Assembly (NCBI RefSeq): GCF_007923265.1
Contig: NZ_VOJA01000001.1
Location: forward strand, 1 to 64,000
Direction: 5' to 3'
Origin: Francisella salimarina
GTDB lineage: Bacteria; Pseudomonadota; Gammaproteobacteria; Francisellales; Francisellaceae
Length of the DNA stretch: 64,000 nucleotides
The position numbers and the translations under genes are program-made. Shown here in pieces: positions 37,088 through 48,598 of this stretch (positions are counted from its first letter, which is position 1; each line of letters opens with the position of its first letter). The notes beneath the pieces were generated by a model. That model was given only the letters and a program-made list of their open reading frames with translations. It did no database searches and was not told the origin of the DNA.

Positions 37088-38347
37088 ATGAAATCTAATC
37101 GTAGAGTAGTTGTTACTGGCCTTGGTATGGTAACACCTTTAGGAAATGATGTCCCTACAACTTGGGCTAATATTTTGGCTGGTAAGAGTGGTGTAGAAAC
37201 ATTAACTGGTTTCGATACACCTGCTCCAGATATTAGCGAATTTAAAGTTAGGTTTGCAGCAAGGATTAAGAACTTTGATGTAAATGCACTTGTAGGCAAG
37301 AAAGATGCCAAAAGAGTAGATCCTTTCTGCTACTATGGTATTGCTGCTGCTAATGAAGCTTTAAAAGATGCTGGTATTGATAAGGTATCTGAAGAAGATT
37401 CATATAAGTTTGGTGTTTGTGTCAGTTCTGGTATTGGTGGTATCGAAACATTAGAGACTACTAAATCTATAATAGATACAAAAGGACCTTCTAAAATATC
37501 ACCATTCTGTATTCCATCGTCTATTGTTAATATGCTATCTGGTATTATTTCAATAAACCATGGTTTACGTGGACCTAATGTTCCTATAGTTACAGCTTGT
37601 ACAACTGGTACTCACAACATCGGTATGGCTGCAAGATTAATTGCTAGCGGTGATGCAGATGCTATGCTTGCTGGTGGTTCTGAGAAGGCTAGTAACGCTA
37701 TAGGCATGGGTGGATTCGCTGCAGCTAGAGCATTATCAACTCGTAATGATGATCCTCAAGGTGCTTCTAGACCTTGGGATAGAGATAGAGATGGTTTTGT
37801 TCTAGGTGATGGTGCTGGTGTTGTTGTACTCGAAGAGTATGAAAAGGCTAAAGCACGTGGAGCTAAGATATATGCTGAAGTACTTGGCTTTGGTATGTCT
37901 GCTGATGGCTATCACATGACTATGCCATATGCTCCAGGACAAGAGAGATGTATACAAAACGCTTTGGCAGATGCTGGTCTTGAAAATGATCCTGATGCTA
38001 TTGACTATGTAAATGCTCATGGCACCTCTACTCCTCTAGGCGACGTACAAGAATCTCAAGTTGCAGAAAAAATAATTGGCCAGTATAGAAAAGATCTTGT
38101 AATGAGCTCTACGAAGTCTATGACTGGACACTTGTTAGGTGCTGCTGGTGCAATTGAATCAATATTCAGTGTACTATCGATAAAAGATCAAGTAGCTCCT
38201 CCTACAATTAACCTTCAGGACCTAGACGATGGTTGTAATTTAGATTATGCTGCTAATGCTGCTAAGAAAATGAAGATTGATTATGTACTTAATAACTCTT
38301 TTGGGTTCGGTGGTACAAATGGATCAGTCATTTTCAAAAAAGTTTAA
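37088..38347 (+). CDS. fabF: 3-oxoacyl-ACP synthase II FabF
   Basis: 419 residues. The thiolase-fold triad is complete: Cys in VTACTTGTHNIG near residue 172, His in NAHGTSTPLGD and His in TGHLLGAAGAIE; the glycine-rich NNSFGFGGTNGS closes the protein. It carries out elongating condensations and tunes fatty-acid composition with temperature. It starts 75 bp after acpP behind a terminator and ends before another. The ribosome site is weak (AGG). Confidence 0.98.
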   Translation: MKSNRRVVVTGLGMVTPLGNDVPTTWANILAGKSGVETLTGFDTPAPDISEFKVRFAARIKNFDVNALVGKKDAKRVDPFCYYGIAAANEALKDAGIDKVSEEDSYKFGVCVSSGIGGIETLETTKSIIDTKGPSKISPFCIPSSIVNMLSGIISINHGLRGPNVPIVTACTTGTHNIGMAARLIASGDADAMLAGGSEKASNAIGMGGFAAARALSTRNDDPQGASRPWDRDRDGFVLGDGAGVVVLEEYEKAKARGAKIYAEVLGFGMSADGYHMTMPYAPGQERCIQNALADAGLENDPDAIDYVNAHGTSTPLGDVQESQVAEKIIGQYRKDLVMSSTKSMTGHLLGAAGAIESIFSVLSIKDQVAPPTINLQDLDDGCNLDYAANAAKKMKIDYVLNNSFGFGGTNGSVIFKKV

Positions 38348-38376
38348 TTTAGAAGTCTCTGATTTCATATTATCAT

Positions 38377-38400
38377 AAAGCCACATTTGTGGCTTTTTTT
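38377..38400 (+). terminator. Terminator after fabF
   Basis: AAAGCCAC and GTGGCTTT form a perfect eight-base stem with a four-base loop, running into seven T residues. It lies 30 bp after the fabF stop and ends the fatty-acid cluster. It also contains a GTG in frame with the next gene, which should not be taken as that gene's start. Confidence 0.85.
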
Positions 38401-38418
38401 ATTTATAAGGAAAATATC

Positions 38419-38703
38419 ATGCAAATCCATATTATAGATTTGAAATATATCGTTAATGAAGATCAGGTAGCAAATATTAGGCCTCAACATAGAGAGTTTT
38501 TAGATATTGGATATGACAAAGGCATCCTTCTAGCTTCAGGACCCAAATCAGATAAGACTGGAGGTGTTATACTAGCTAAAGGCAGTATTGAGGAAATTAA
38601 AAAATTTATCAGAAATGATCCTTTTTATGTTAATAAAATCGCCGAGTATAACTTTAGTACTTTTGATGCTGTCAAGCATATAAAAGAATTAGCTAAGCAA
38701 TAA
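38419..38703 (+). CDS. YciI-like small protein
   Basis: 94 residues from the ATG at 38419, behind TAAGGA. An in-frame GTG thirty bases upstream lies within the fabF terminator and is rejected. The sequence has the YCII ferredoxin-like pattern: RPQHREFLDIGYDKGILLASGP, with the conserved His and following glycine-rich strand, then GGVILAKG and NDPFYVNKIAEYNF. These small dimeric proteins have no firmly established reaction; the His/Asp pair suggests a catalytic or ligand site. The 3' end overlaps the mnmD-like gene by 11 bp on the other strand. Confidence 0.8.
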   Translation: MQIHIIDLKYIVNEDQVANIRPQHREFLDIGYDKGILLASGPKSDKTGGVILAKGSIEEIKKFIRNDPFYVNKIAEYNFSTFDAVKHIKELAKQ

Positions 38704-39376
38704 AAGTACCATACATCATTTCCCTCTTTTTACCGAACCCTGTATCTTTCTTAACTTCAAAACCATATTTCTGAAGTAATTTTCTAATTTTTGATGCTGA
38801 TGTAAAAGTTGCAAAGCTAGTTTGTTTTTTAGAGACTTTTGCCATATCTACAAAAAATGATTCATCCCAAATACTACTATTTTTTGCAGGTGAAAATCCA
38901 TCAAGAAACCAGGCATCTATTGTATCTAAATCATAAGTACCAATGTATTTTGCGTCATCAATAATCAATTTTAGAATTATATTATTAAATTTAAGTATAT
39001 TTAACCCAGGTTTGGGGTCATAAGTACTCAAAAGTTTTTCATGCCCTGCTATACCATTTAGTGCTATAAATATCTCTTTTAAATCACATGGTGAAATAGG
39101 ATGTTTCTCAAATGAGATATATTCTAATTTAGCATTATTGGGAGCTAAGCTTTCCCAAAGATTCATAGTTAGAATAAAATTTAATCCACTACCAAAACCT
39201 GTTTCACAGATTCTAAAGACTTGATGATTCATTAAATTCTTAAATCTATTCTCTAGATGATTATGCTCTAAATAGTTATATGTACTTTCACCAATGCCTG
39301 ATGTACTAGAGAAATAAAAATCATCAAACAATTCTGATTTTGGAGTGTCATCTTGCCATATTATTTTTGTATACAT
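38693..39376 (-). CDS. mnmD: MnmD-like tRNA 5-aminomethyl-2-thiouridine methyltransferase
   Basis: 228 residues from the ATG at 39376, preceded by TAAGAA; a longer frame overlaps the divergent MFS gene and lacks family similarity there. The protein matches the N-terminal methyltransferase half of MnmC: FRICETGFGSGLNFILT (SAM site), WFLDGFSPAKNSSIWDESFF near residue 165 and TFTSASKIRKLLQKYGFEV. It should finish mnm5s2U34 in tRNA wobble positions. The FAD oxidase half of MnmC is not fused, so the demodification step must be encoded elsewhere or be bypassed. Confidence 0.82.
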   Translation of the reverse strand: MYTKIIWQDDTPKSELFDDFYFSSTSGIGESTYNYLEHNHLENRFKNLMNHQVFRICETGFGSGLNFILTMNLWESLAPNNAKLEYISFEKHPISPCDLKEIFIALNGIAGHEKLLSTYDPKPGLNILKFNNIILKLIIDDAKYIGTYDLDTIDAWFLDGFSPAKNSSIWDESFFVDMAKVSKKQTSFATFTSASKIRKLLQKYGFEVKKDTGFGKKREMMYGTFIA

Positions 39377-39490
39377 ATTCTTAATTACTTTTAAATAAAG
39401 TCTGCTATCAATTAACAAGACTCCTATCTTGCTAAAAGCAACCACTTGTGCAAAAATAACCATTCTATATCTTCACAATATAAAATCAAC

Positions 39491-40690
39491 ATGGAAAGTG
39501 GAATAAATAATTCATCATCATTCAAGAATAAACTACTAATAACTTTTATATGTTACCTTTGTTACTTTTATACTGCCAATGTCGTTCTAGTAACAGGGGC
39601 TGTCATGAAACCCCTATCTGAATATTTTAATAATAGTAATATTGGCTTTGCATTCACATTTATCAACGTAGCAATGTGGTTTGCTATATTGATTATTGGT
39701 ATTTTGATGAATAGATTCTCAATAAAACTATTATTAATAGCAGCTGTGGCTATTGGTGTAGTTTCATCACTAGTTACTGCTATTACTCCATCAATGTTTA
39801 CTCTTAAGGTGTTGCTAACTTGTGTAGGTATAACAGGTGGACTATTTATGGCAATAGCAAGCTACATGATTGTACATATCTATAACGATCATAAAATTAG
39901 AGCAATGAATGTTATTTTTACAGATTTCTTCTTTAGTTTTGGTGGAGCTCTGATTCCAATTTTTGCAGCCTACCTGATCACACAAAACTTTCAATGGTAT
40001 ACCATTTATTCAATACTACAAATAACTGCTGTTATAATTTTGCTTCTAGTTATCTTTTCTGATTTCACAATACTAAACAGACATAAGACTGAAAGCGATG
40101 TTAAAACAAACCTAAGCTTTTCATCATGGAGTTTAAGTTTATACTGTATAGCTTTTGCTGCATTCTTGTTTCTACTAGCTCAATTAACTATGACTAGCTA
40201 TGCTCAATCTTATTTCCAAGAAATATTAGGGTGGGGTACGATTGATGCAAACAAACCTCTTTCATATTTCTGGACAGCTCAATGTGTCGGATTGTTTATA
40301 AGCCCACTTATAACAAGATTTGTACCTTTAAGATATATTCTACCAACATTTATGCTAGTTGGATTGGTAGCATTATCATGCATATTATATATCCCTGATA
40401 TGAGCACAGTAATAAAAGCGGCTATAATATTTGGTTTATTTAATTGTTATATATATGCTGGTTTACTTGCTTATGGAACTTTCCAAATGGAAAATGCTCC
40501 TCCAACACTTATTACAACAATTCTTTTATTTGGTACAACAGGTACGGCTCTATCTACAACTACAGGCGCCTTTATAAACAAATATTTTGGACTCACTAGT
40601 GTAATGCATGCTGTAGTGATCTTTTATATAATATCTTTCATACTTGTAATCCTTGCTGTTTTATTCTCAAAAGAACAAAAAAATGCCTAA
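39491..40690 (+). CDS. TsgA-like MFS transporter
   Basis: 399 residues from the ATG at 39491; an in-frame start 45 bp upstream overlaps the divergent gene. About twelve membrane helices are visible. The first half follows enterobacterial TsgA closely in pattern: VTGAVMKPLSEYF, FTFINVAMW, IFTDFFFSFGGALIPIFAAYL. TsgA is an MFS protein without a firmly known substrate. The gene appears monocistronic. The function is a transport role of unknown specificity. Confidence 0.8.
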   Translation: MESGINNSSSFKNKLLITFICYLCYFYTANVVLVTGAVMKPLSEYFNNSNIGFAFTFINVAMWFAILIIGILMNRFSIKLLLIAAVAIGVVSSLVTAITPSMFTLKVLLTCVGITGGLFMAIASYMIVHIYNDHKIRAMNVIFTDFFFSFGGALIPIFAAYLITQNFQWYTIYSILQITAVIILLLVIFSDFTILNRHKTESDVKTNLSFSSWSLSLYCIAFAAFLFLLAQLTMTSYAQSYFQEILGWGTIDANKPLSYFWTAQCVGLFISPLITRFVPLRYILPTFMLVGLVALSCILYIPDMSTVIKAAIIFGLFNCYIYAGLLAYGTFQMENAPPTLITTILLFGTTGTALSTTTGAFINKYFGLTSVMHAVVIFYIISFILVILAVLFSKEQKNA

Positions 40691-40810
40691 ATGCAACTGC
40701 ATTAACTATAAGTTTTTCTAATAAAAGATATAAATACTTTTAGTTATAAAATGGTAATCTGATAGTGTATATTTATACAAAACTTATTTTTAAAGTAACG
40801 ATAGAGAACC

Positions 40811-41863
40811 ATGAAAAAACATTTTACTCAACCAATGATCCTAGGCGTGCTATTAGTAGCATTTCTTGCTAGCATAGCTTATTTTATAGCGAAAATTCCT
40901 GCAATTGAAGACCTTGGAATTAGCCCACTAATTATAGGGATTGTACTAGGCATGGCCCTAACTCACACACCTGCAAGTAAGATTATTCATAAATGGAAGG
41001 AAGGTATTGTATTTAGTGCAAAAAAAATCCTTAGATTTGCAATAGTCTTTTATGGTTTTAACCTAACTTTTCAATTAATTGCTTCTGTTGGTCTAGCGGG
41101 TCTTTCAGTATCAATAATTATGTTAGTTTCAACTTTGGTTATAGGTATTGCGCTAGGTACTAAGATATTTGGTTTAGATAGAGATAGCTCAATTCTAGTA
41201 GCTGCAGGCAGTGCTGTATGTGGTGCTGCTGCTGTATTAGCTACTGAAGGGACTTTAAAATCAGAACCATATAAAGCAGCTATGGCTGTAGGTACAGTTG
41301 TATTATTCGGGACTACAGCAATGTTCTTATACCCTATCCTAATGAAAGCTGGTCTTTTAGGTCATATGACTGATGCTCAGTACGGTATTTTTGCAGGTGG
41401 TTCAATACATGAAGTAGCTCAAGTAGTAGCTGCTGGTAGTGCTGTAAGTGCTCATGCTGAAGAAGTTGCCGTAACGGTTAAAATGATTCGTGTGATGATG
41501 TTAGCCCCTATGCTAATCGTGATAGGTATATGGATAGCTAAGTCTGCGGCAACTGTGAGTGGAATTAGTGGTTCAAAACCTGAAAAAGGATCAATCAAGA
41601 AAATCATTCCTTGGTTTGCTATTGGTTTTATAATAGTTGCAGGATTCAACTCTTTAGACTTACTACCAGTAACAACTGTTAGTAACATAAGAATAGCTGA
41701 CCAATTTTTATTAGCTATGGCGATGACTGCTTTAGGACTTGAAACTCATGTATCTAAATTTATCCAAGCTGGAATAAAACCTTTAGTATTAGCGTTAATA
41801 TTATTCGCATGGTTATTTTTCGGCGGCATAGCAATCACTTATGGTATTACTAGTATAATATAG
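40811..41863 (+). CDS. UPF0324 (YeiH/YadS) family inner-membrane protein
   Basis: 350 residues and about ten membrane helices. LGISPLIIGIVLGMAL, LRFAIVFYGFNLTF, AAGSAVCGAAAVLAT and GGSIHEVAQVVAAG are strong marks of UPF0324, often labelled putative sulfate exporters. The conserved His-Glu in the fourth segment is likely functional. No transport substrate has been shown that I can cite. It stands alone between an MFS gene and suhB, 85 bp from the latter. Confidence 0.87.
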   Translation: MKKHFTQPMILGVLLVAFLASIAYFIAKIPAIEDLGISPLIIGIVLGMALTHTPASKIIHKWKEGIVFSAKKILRFAIVFYGFNLTFQLIASVGLAGLSVSIIMLVSTLVIGIALGTKIFGLDRDSSILVAAGSAVCGAAAVLATEGTLKSEPYKAAMAVGTVVLFGTTAMFLYPILMKAGLLGHMTDAQYGIFAGGSIHEVAQVVAAGSAVSAHAEEVAVTVKMIRVMMLAPMLIVIGIWIAKSAATVSGISGSKPEKGSIKKIIPWFAIGFIIVAGFNSLDLLPVTTVSNIRIADQFLLAMAMTALGLETHVSKFIQAGIKPLVLALILFAWLFFGGIAITYGITSII

Positions 41864-41948
41864 CCTCTTATTTGACCAAAGCTATCCTATTTTGAAGCTA
41901 AATAATGTATCATATCTAAAAATAATAATCTGATAATTTTCACAAACA

Positions 41949-42737
41949 ATGAAACCTATTCTTAATGCTGTAACAACTATTGCTAGAAAAGCAGGTAAAA
42001 TTATTCTACAAGCTCAAAATGATCCTAGTACTATACAAATTTCTCAAAAGTCTGATAATACAACAGTCTCAAATATTGATGTGGCCGTAGAAAATTTTAT
42101 CATCGATAATATCAAAAAATCTGGATTTAATGACTATTTCATAACTGAAGAAAGTGGTGAGTTTGGTAATAAAGACAGCCGCTTCACATGGATTATAGAT
42201 CCTATTGATGGTACTAATAACTTTGTCCATGGTTTACCACACTGCTGTATCTCAATAGCTGCTAAAAAAGATGGAGATATTGTCTTAGGTGTTATTTATA
42301 ATCCATTCTTAGATTTAATGTTTTGTGCTTATAAAGGACAAGGCGCTCTACTTAATGGCAAAAAAATTAGAGTTGCACAAAGTCAAGACTTGGAGAAGGC
42401 TTTGATTTCAGCATCTCTAAAATATTCACGTAGAATATTCAAAGATACTTATGTTGCTGAACTTATCAAACTTCAACAAGTGATTTCTGGCTATAGATAT
42501 TCTGGAAGTATAGCTATGGACATGGCTTACTTAGCGGCTGGTTATATCGATGGATTATGGGCTTGTGGTAGTGTCAAAATATGGGATTTAGCAGCTGGAT
42601 ATATAATCATGAAAGAAGCTGGTGCTATAGTTACTGATATTCATGGTACTAGCAATCTTGAATCTGGTCTAATCGTAGCAGGTAATAAAAAAGTCCAACC
42701 TAAGCTTATCAAAATTTTAGCAAAACATATCAAATAA
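41949..42737 (+). CDS. suhB: Inositol-1-monophosphatase family protein SuhB
   Basis: 262 residues. Metal-binding motifs are complete: the acidic FITEESGEFG, WIIDPIDGTNNFVHG near residue 80 and the C-terminal VKIWDLAAGYIIMKEAGA. The family dephosphorylates inositol phosphate with Mg2+; bacterial SuhB also works in the rRNA antitermination complex. Its stop overlaps the rsmB start as TAATG, pairing two genes linked to ribosome synthesis. Confidence 0.93.
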   Translation: MKPILNAVTTIARKAGKIILQAQNDPSTIQISQKSDNTTVSNIDVAVENFIIDNIKKSGFNDYFITEESGEFGNKDSRFTWIIDPIDGTNNFVHGLPHCCISIAAKKDGDIVLGVIYNPFLDLMFCAYKGQGALLNGKKIRVAQSQDLEKALISASLKYSRRIFKDTYVAELIKLQQVISGYRYSGSIAMDMAYLAAGYIDGLWACGSVKIWDLAAGYIIMKEAGAIVTDIHGTSNLESGLIVAGNKKVQPKLIKILAKHIK

Positions 42738-44014
42738 TGAATACCCGTGCTATTGCAGCTAAGTCAATTTTAGATATCATTGATAACAAATACTCTCTGT
42801 TAACTATAGAACATAAACTTATTGAATATAATTTATCAGATAAAGATAAATCGTTCGTAAAACTATTATGTTATGAATTCTTTAGAAATTATTATTCTTT
42901 AGAGAATGTAGCTAGTTTATATTTAGCTGAAAAAACTAAGCTAAAAGCTAAGATACTAATAATGCTTGGTATCCTACAGATTTTTGAGATCAATCAACCT
43001 CATTATGCTAGCATTAATGAAACCGTAGCAGCCTGTAGAAATTTAAAGATACTATGGGCAAAAAAACTTGTTAATGGCGTACTAAGACAACTAGTTCGTG
43101 ATTTAGGGGATATTACGCCGAATTATACAGAGCATAAAAACCATGATCTTGCGCCATGGCTTAATGATATGCTTAAAAAACAATACCCTATTGATTATCA
43201 AAAAATTGCTAAAGCTGTAAACTCAAAAGCAGATATGTTTGTTCGCCTGAACGAAGCAAAAGAGCCTCAATATGTTATTGATTATTTTGATAAAAACAAT
43301 ATTAGCTATTCAAAAACTGAGCTAAAGAACTGCATCAAATTAGATAAAGCGATTGATGTTAGAAATAATACTCTTTTTCAACAAGGTTATTTTACTGTTC
43401 AGGATATATCTGCTCAGTATATGGGTCATATCATTAATACACAATCTAATGATATTATACTGGATGCTTGTGCTGCTCCTGGTGGCAAAACAACTCATAT
43501 CCTAGAATTAGCTCCACAAGCTAAAATTACAGCTATAGATATTATTGATAAACGCTTAGAATTACTTAAAGAAAATATAACAAGAATAGCTAAAGATAAT
43601 CATGTAAATGTAATCAAGCATGATCTGACACAACCTCTAGCGGAACAGTATAACAAAATCATCCTAGATGCCCCATGTTCTGCTCTTGGCACACTTAAGA
43701 GAAATCCTGATATCAAAGTATTAAGAAAGCCTCAGGATATAAAATCTATACAAATACTCCAAGCTCAAATACTTGATAATCTATGGTGTAATAATCTACT
43801 GACTGATGGCTATCTGCTGTATGTTACATGCTCAATATTACAACAAGAAAATCAATTACAAATAAAGAATTTCCTATCAAAACATCAAGATGCTGAGATT
43901 GTAGAAATTAAAATTCTAGAAAATTATAAAACTGATTATGGTTATCAGATATTACCAACAGAAGATAAAGGTGACGGATTTTATTATTGTTTGATTAAGA
44001 AGATTTCTTCTTAG
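42737..44014 (+). CDS. rsmB: 16S rRNA m5C967 methyltransferase RsmB
   Basis: 425 residues. An N-terminal NusB-like helical domain (about 1-140) precedes a SAM methyltransferase: LDACAAPGGKTTHILE (SAM loop), ILDAPCSALGTLKRNPDIK (motif IV Cys) and YVTCSILQQENQ (motif VI, catalytic TCS Cys). It methylates C967 of 16S rRNA. Translation is coupled to suhB. The last 20 bp overlap the convergent acetyltransferase gene. Confidence 0.95.
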   Translation: MNTRAIAAKSILDIIDNKYSLLTIEHKLIEYNLSDKDKSFVKLLCYEFFRNYYSLENVASLYLAEKTKLKAKILIMLGILQIFEINQPHYASINETVAACRNLKILWAKKLVNGVLRQLVRDLGDITPNYTEHKNHDLAPWLNDMLKKQYPIDYQKIAKAVNSKADMFVRLNEAKEPQYVIDYFDKNNISYSKTELKNCIKLDKAIDVRNNTLFQQGYFTVQDISAQYMGHIINTQSNDIILDACAAPGGKTTHILELAPQAKITAIDIIDKRLELLKENITRIAKDNHVNVIKHDLTQPLAEQYNKIILDAPCSALGTLKRNPDIKVLRKPQDIKSIQILQAQILDNLWCNNLLTDGYLLYVTCSILQQENQLQIKNFLSKHQDAEIVEIKILENYKTDYGYQILPTEDKGDGFYYCLIKKISS

Positions 44015-44483
44015 CTGCAATTCTCTCAGCTCCTTCCTTTGGAGATATAGATAATTTTAGTCTATTCAGTTTATATCTATTATCAAAGAAAATATCATCT
44101 ATTCTATCATCAATAATAAATCCTAATGCTGTATAAAATGCTAGAGAGTGCATATCAGAACAATAGACATAAGCAGTATCTATATCATGATGCTCAAATA
44201 AGTACTTAACCATTGCTTCACCAAGACCTTTACCAAAAAAACTTGGTAGTACAGGAGAAAATAGTAACTCCTTATCTCTGATGCATGCAAAACCGACGTT
44301 TTCATCATCTACAACTTGAACAAAACACTTGGTTTCTGGTGTATTTAAATATTTTTCTTCTAAAATTTCTACTTCTTTATTTATCTCACTTGTTGTAAGA
44401 AATTGACAAGTTGTAGATATGCATTCTTTCCATATATATAGCATATCTTTGAAGTCTTTAGATGTCGCTTTTCTTATTTTCAT
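43995..44483 (-). CDS. GNAT-family N-acetyltransferase
   Basis: 162 residues. The N-terminal KIRKATSKDFKDMLYIWKE and the acetyl-CoA region SPVLPSFFGKGLGEAMVKYL (about 93-112) followed by SLAFYTALGFIIDDR identify the GNAT fold. In related proteins the loop is Q/RxxGxG/A; here FGKGLG. The substrate is unknown. The basic C-terminus (ERIAAKKKSS) overlaps the rsmB end on the opposite strand. Likely monocistronic. Confidence 0.85.
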   Translation of the reverse strand: MKIRKATSKDFKDMLYIWKECISTTCQFLTTSEINKEVEILEEKYLNTPETKCFVQVVDDENVGFACIRDKELLFSPVLPSFFGKGLGEAMVKYLFEHHDIDTAYVYCSDMHSLAFYTALGFIIDDRIDDIFFDNRYKLNRLKLSISPKEGAERIAAKKKSS

Positions 44484-44570
44484 AGTAATCCTTAGGCTAT
44501 TTTATAAGTGATTCAATAAAAAGTATCTCACAACCTAACTCGTATATCAAAATATAAAGTTACGCTGTTA

Positions 44571-45110
44571 TTAAATACTACCTAAAAAAAATCTATGAGT
44601 AAACTTTTTATCTAATGATAAATTATTAGGGTGTGAACCAGGTTCTCCTTGAGGGACTTTTAAACCATGCTCACCATAAAAATCTATCCAATATTTCGAT
44701 ACTTCAATATCGTTAAGTGCTATATAGTTAAGGGTATGCTGAGCAAAGTATTTATCCCCACACACACTGTTAAAAGCTAAATGAATTAACTCTGAACAAT
44801 AGAGCTTGCCTTTTATATTCGGTAAAAATAAATCATTATAAGCAAAGCCAATAAATTCACTAGCATTATTAACTACTTCTTGTAAAAATTCCTCACTCTC
44901 AGATACGCGAGCTACTAGAGTTTTTTTATTTGAGTATTTAGATAATTTAGCTTGTATAACTCCCGCGACAGGAATAGCTTCTATAATATCCCCATTGCCT
45001 ATATATAAAGCACAATGATAGTAGCTATAGCCACTAAATCCAGTAGATAAACTAGAAATATTCTTCTCTGCATTATCTACTATAAAAATCACATCTCCTT
45101 TCTTGAACAC
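44571..45110 (-). CDS. Papain-like permuted amidase/peptidase (YiiX/NlpC-P60-like)
   Basis: About 179 residues from a GTG at 45110, four bases after the upstream acetyltransferase stop and behind GGAG; an ATG at 45161 would add 17 residues but overlap that gene by 47 bp. FKKGDVIFIVDN begins the domain, YYHCALYIGNGDIIEA carries the catalytic His and KLYCSELIHLAF the Cys: the permuted order (His before Cys) of the YiiX/YebB papain-like group. It probably hydrolyses an amide or thioester in the cytoplasm, since no signal peptide is seen with this start. Target unknown. Confidence 0.78.
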   Translation of the reverse strand: MFKKGDVIFIVDNAEKNISSLSTGFSGYSYYHCALYIGNGDIIEAIPVAGVIQAKLSKYSNKKTLVARVSESEEFLQEVVNNASEFIGFAYNDLFLPNIKGKLYCSELIHLAFNSVCGDKYFAQHTLNYIALNDIEVSKYWIDFYGEHGLKVPQGEPGSHPNNLSLDKKFTHRFFLGSI

Positions 45111-45114
45111 TTCG

Positions 45115-45549
45115 CTATAACTCCATAAAGAGAATAGGAAAAGGATTTCCTTGATGATCAAGCTCTGAGCGCGCTTTTATCTGAAAACCATGCTTTTGAT
45201 AAAATTTTAGAGCTCTTGGATTTTGTTCATTTACCTCAACTTTAGTACATTTTTTATTTTCTAAAGCATATTTAAGTAAAATTCGCCCGACTGTTTTACC
45301 AAAGTAATTTGGAGAAATAAATAACATTTGAATAGTAACATCAGAAGTTCCAACAAAACCAATAACCTTATCTAAATCTTTTAAAACATATATTTCTATA
45401 CTATTTATATAGAAAACCTCATTTCTTATTAAGCTTCTTAACTTTACTATATCTTCTTCTGCTAAAAAACCATGAGTTGCCCTAACAGAACTCTCCCATA
45501 CCTCTATCATTTGATCAAAATCAGCTTCAATAGCTTTTAAGATAATCAT
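45115..45549 (-). CDS. GNAT-family N-acetyltransferase
   Basis: 144 residues. ILKAIEADFDQMIEVWESSVRATHGFL is a common GNAT N-terminus. MLFISPNYFGKTVGRILLKYAL is the acetyl-CoA loop, and VNEQNPRALKFYQKHGFQ is the family's C-terminal strand. The ATG directly abuts the ligA TAG stop, so translation is probably coupled to ligA. The closest look is to YjaB/PhnO-type small acetyltransferases. The substrate is unknown, but conserved pairing with the papain-like gene could be tested. Confidence 0.87.
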   Translation of the reverse strand: MIILKAIEADFDQMIEVWESSVRATHGFLAEEDIVKLRSLIRNEVFYINSIEIYVLKDLDKVIGFVGTSDVTIQMLFISPNYFGKTVGRILLKYALENKKCTKVEVNEQNPRALKFYQKHGFQIKARSELDHQGNPFPILFMEL

Positions 45550-47598
<2,049 letters not shown>

Positions 47599-47880
47599 TT
47601 ATCATAATTTTTTATAGTGATTATTTTATACTAATTTAGTAGCTTTTGCATAAGAGAAAGAGCTCTAGATTTGTGAGCTTTCTTATTTATTTAACTTAGG
47701 TAAATATAATAATAATGCTATCAAAAGATTGTATGATTTTTTGCAATATGTTATAAATCTGCATTACAAAAATAAGACTGTATACGATTTTGTAACGGTA
47801 CTTATGATTTGTAAACAATATTGACCTTTTAAAAAGGCAATAATCACAGTTTTAGTTTAATTAAAAAATGGACTTGATTT

Positions 47881-48597
47881 ATGCAACAGGTACCTAGATA
47901 TGTCATTGTCGGCAACGGCAATGTAGCAGCACATATGTGCTATTATTTTGAATGCTTAAAACTAGATTTTAGACAATGGTCTCGAAATGAATCGTTAGAT
48001 CAGCTTGATAAATTATTAGCTAATGCAACTCATGTTTTAGTCTTAATCAAAGACTCTGAGATACAAAGTTTTGTAGATAAATATCTCACAAATAAATCAA
48101 AAAGGCTAATAGTGATTCACTTCTCTGGTCTTTTGGATATCGAAAATGCTTATTCAGCACATCCTTTACAAAGCTTCCCCGATAAGAACTTATACTCTTT
48201 AGATGAGTACAAATCGATTGCATTTGTAACTTGTGATAGAGATATCGCATTTAGTGCGCTTTTACCTAAGCTACCTAACGCTAATTTTTGTATCGATAAA
48301 AGTCAAAAAGCGTATTATCACGCAATGTGTGTTTTAGCGAACAATGTTAGTACATTGATTTGGCAAAAATTCTATACTGAAATGCAGAATCGCTTTGGTA
48401 TAAATCAAGACTGTCTAACACCATTTTTAGAAACCACTTTTAAAAATATCAAACACAATCATCATGCCCTATCAGGCCCGATAGCTAGAGGGGATAGCCT
48501 TACACTACAAAAGGATCTTAATGCTTTAATTGATGATGATTTCTATGATGTTTTTAGAGCCATTGTTAATCAATTTTCAAACAAGGAGAAAAGATGA
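47881..48597 (+). CDS. panG: Ketopantoate reductase PanG
   Basis: 238 residues. [13 protein letters not shown] is an N-terminal dinucleotide-binding loop. The C-terminal half ([21 protein letters not shown] and [10 protein letters not shown]) is the DUF2520-type helical domain of 6-phosphogluconate-dehydrogenase-like reductases. In F. tularensis the protein at this place was shown, as I recall, to be a new class of ketopantoate reductase replacing PanE. It reduces ketopantoate to pantoate with NAD(P)H between PanB and PanC. panB begins 1 bp after its stop. The 294 bp upstream hold no gene and must contain the operon promoter. Confidence 0.88.
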   Translation: MQQVPRYVIVGNGNVAAHMCYYFECLKLDFRQWSRNESLDQLDKLLANATHVLVLIKDSEIQSFVDKYLTNKSKRLIVIHFSGLLDIENAYSAHPLQSFPDKNLYSLDEYKSIAFVTCDRDIAFSALLPKLPNANFCIDKSQKAYYHAMCVLANNVSTLIWQKFYTEMQNRFGINQDCLTPFLETTFKNIKHNHHALSGPIARGDSLTLQKDLNALIDDDFYDVFRAIVNQFSNKEKR

Positions 48598-48598
48598 A

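Noticed and set aside
38389-38418. GTG start for the YciI-like gene
   Set aside because: It lies inside the fabF terminator stem; ATG at 38419 has TAAGGA in front.
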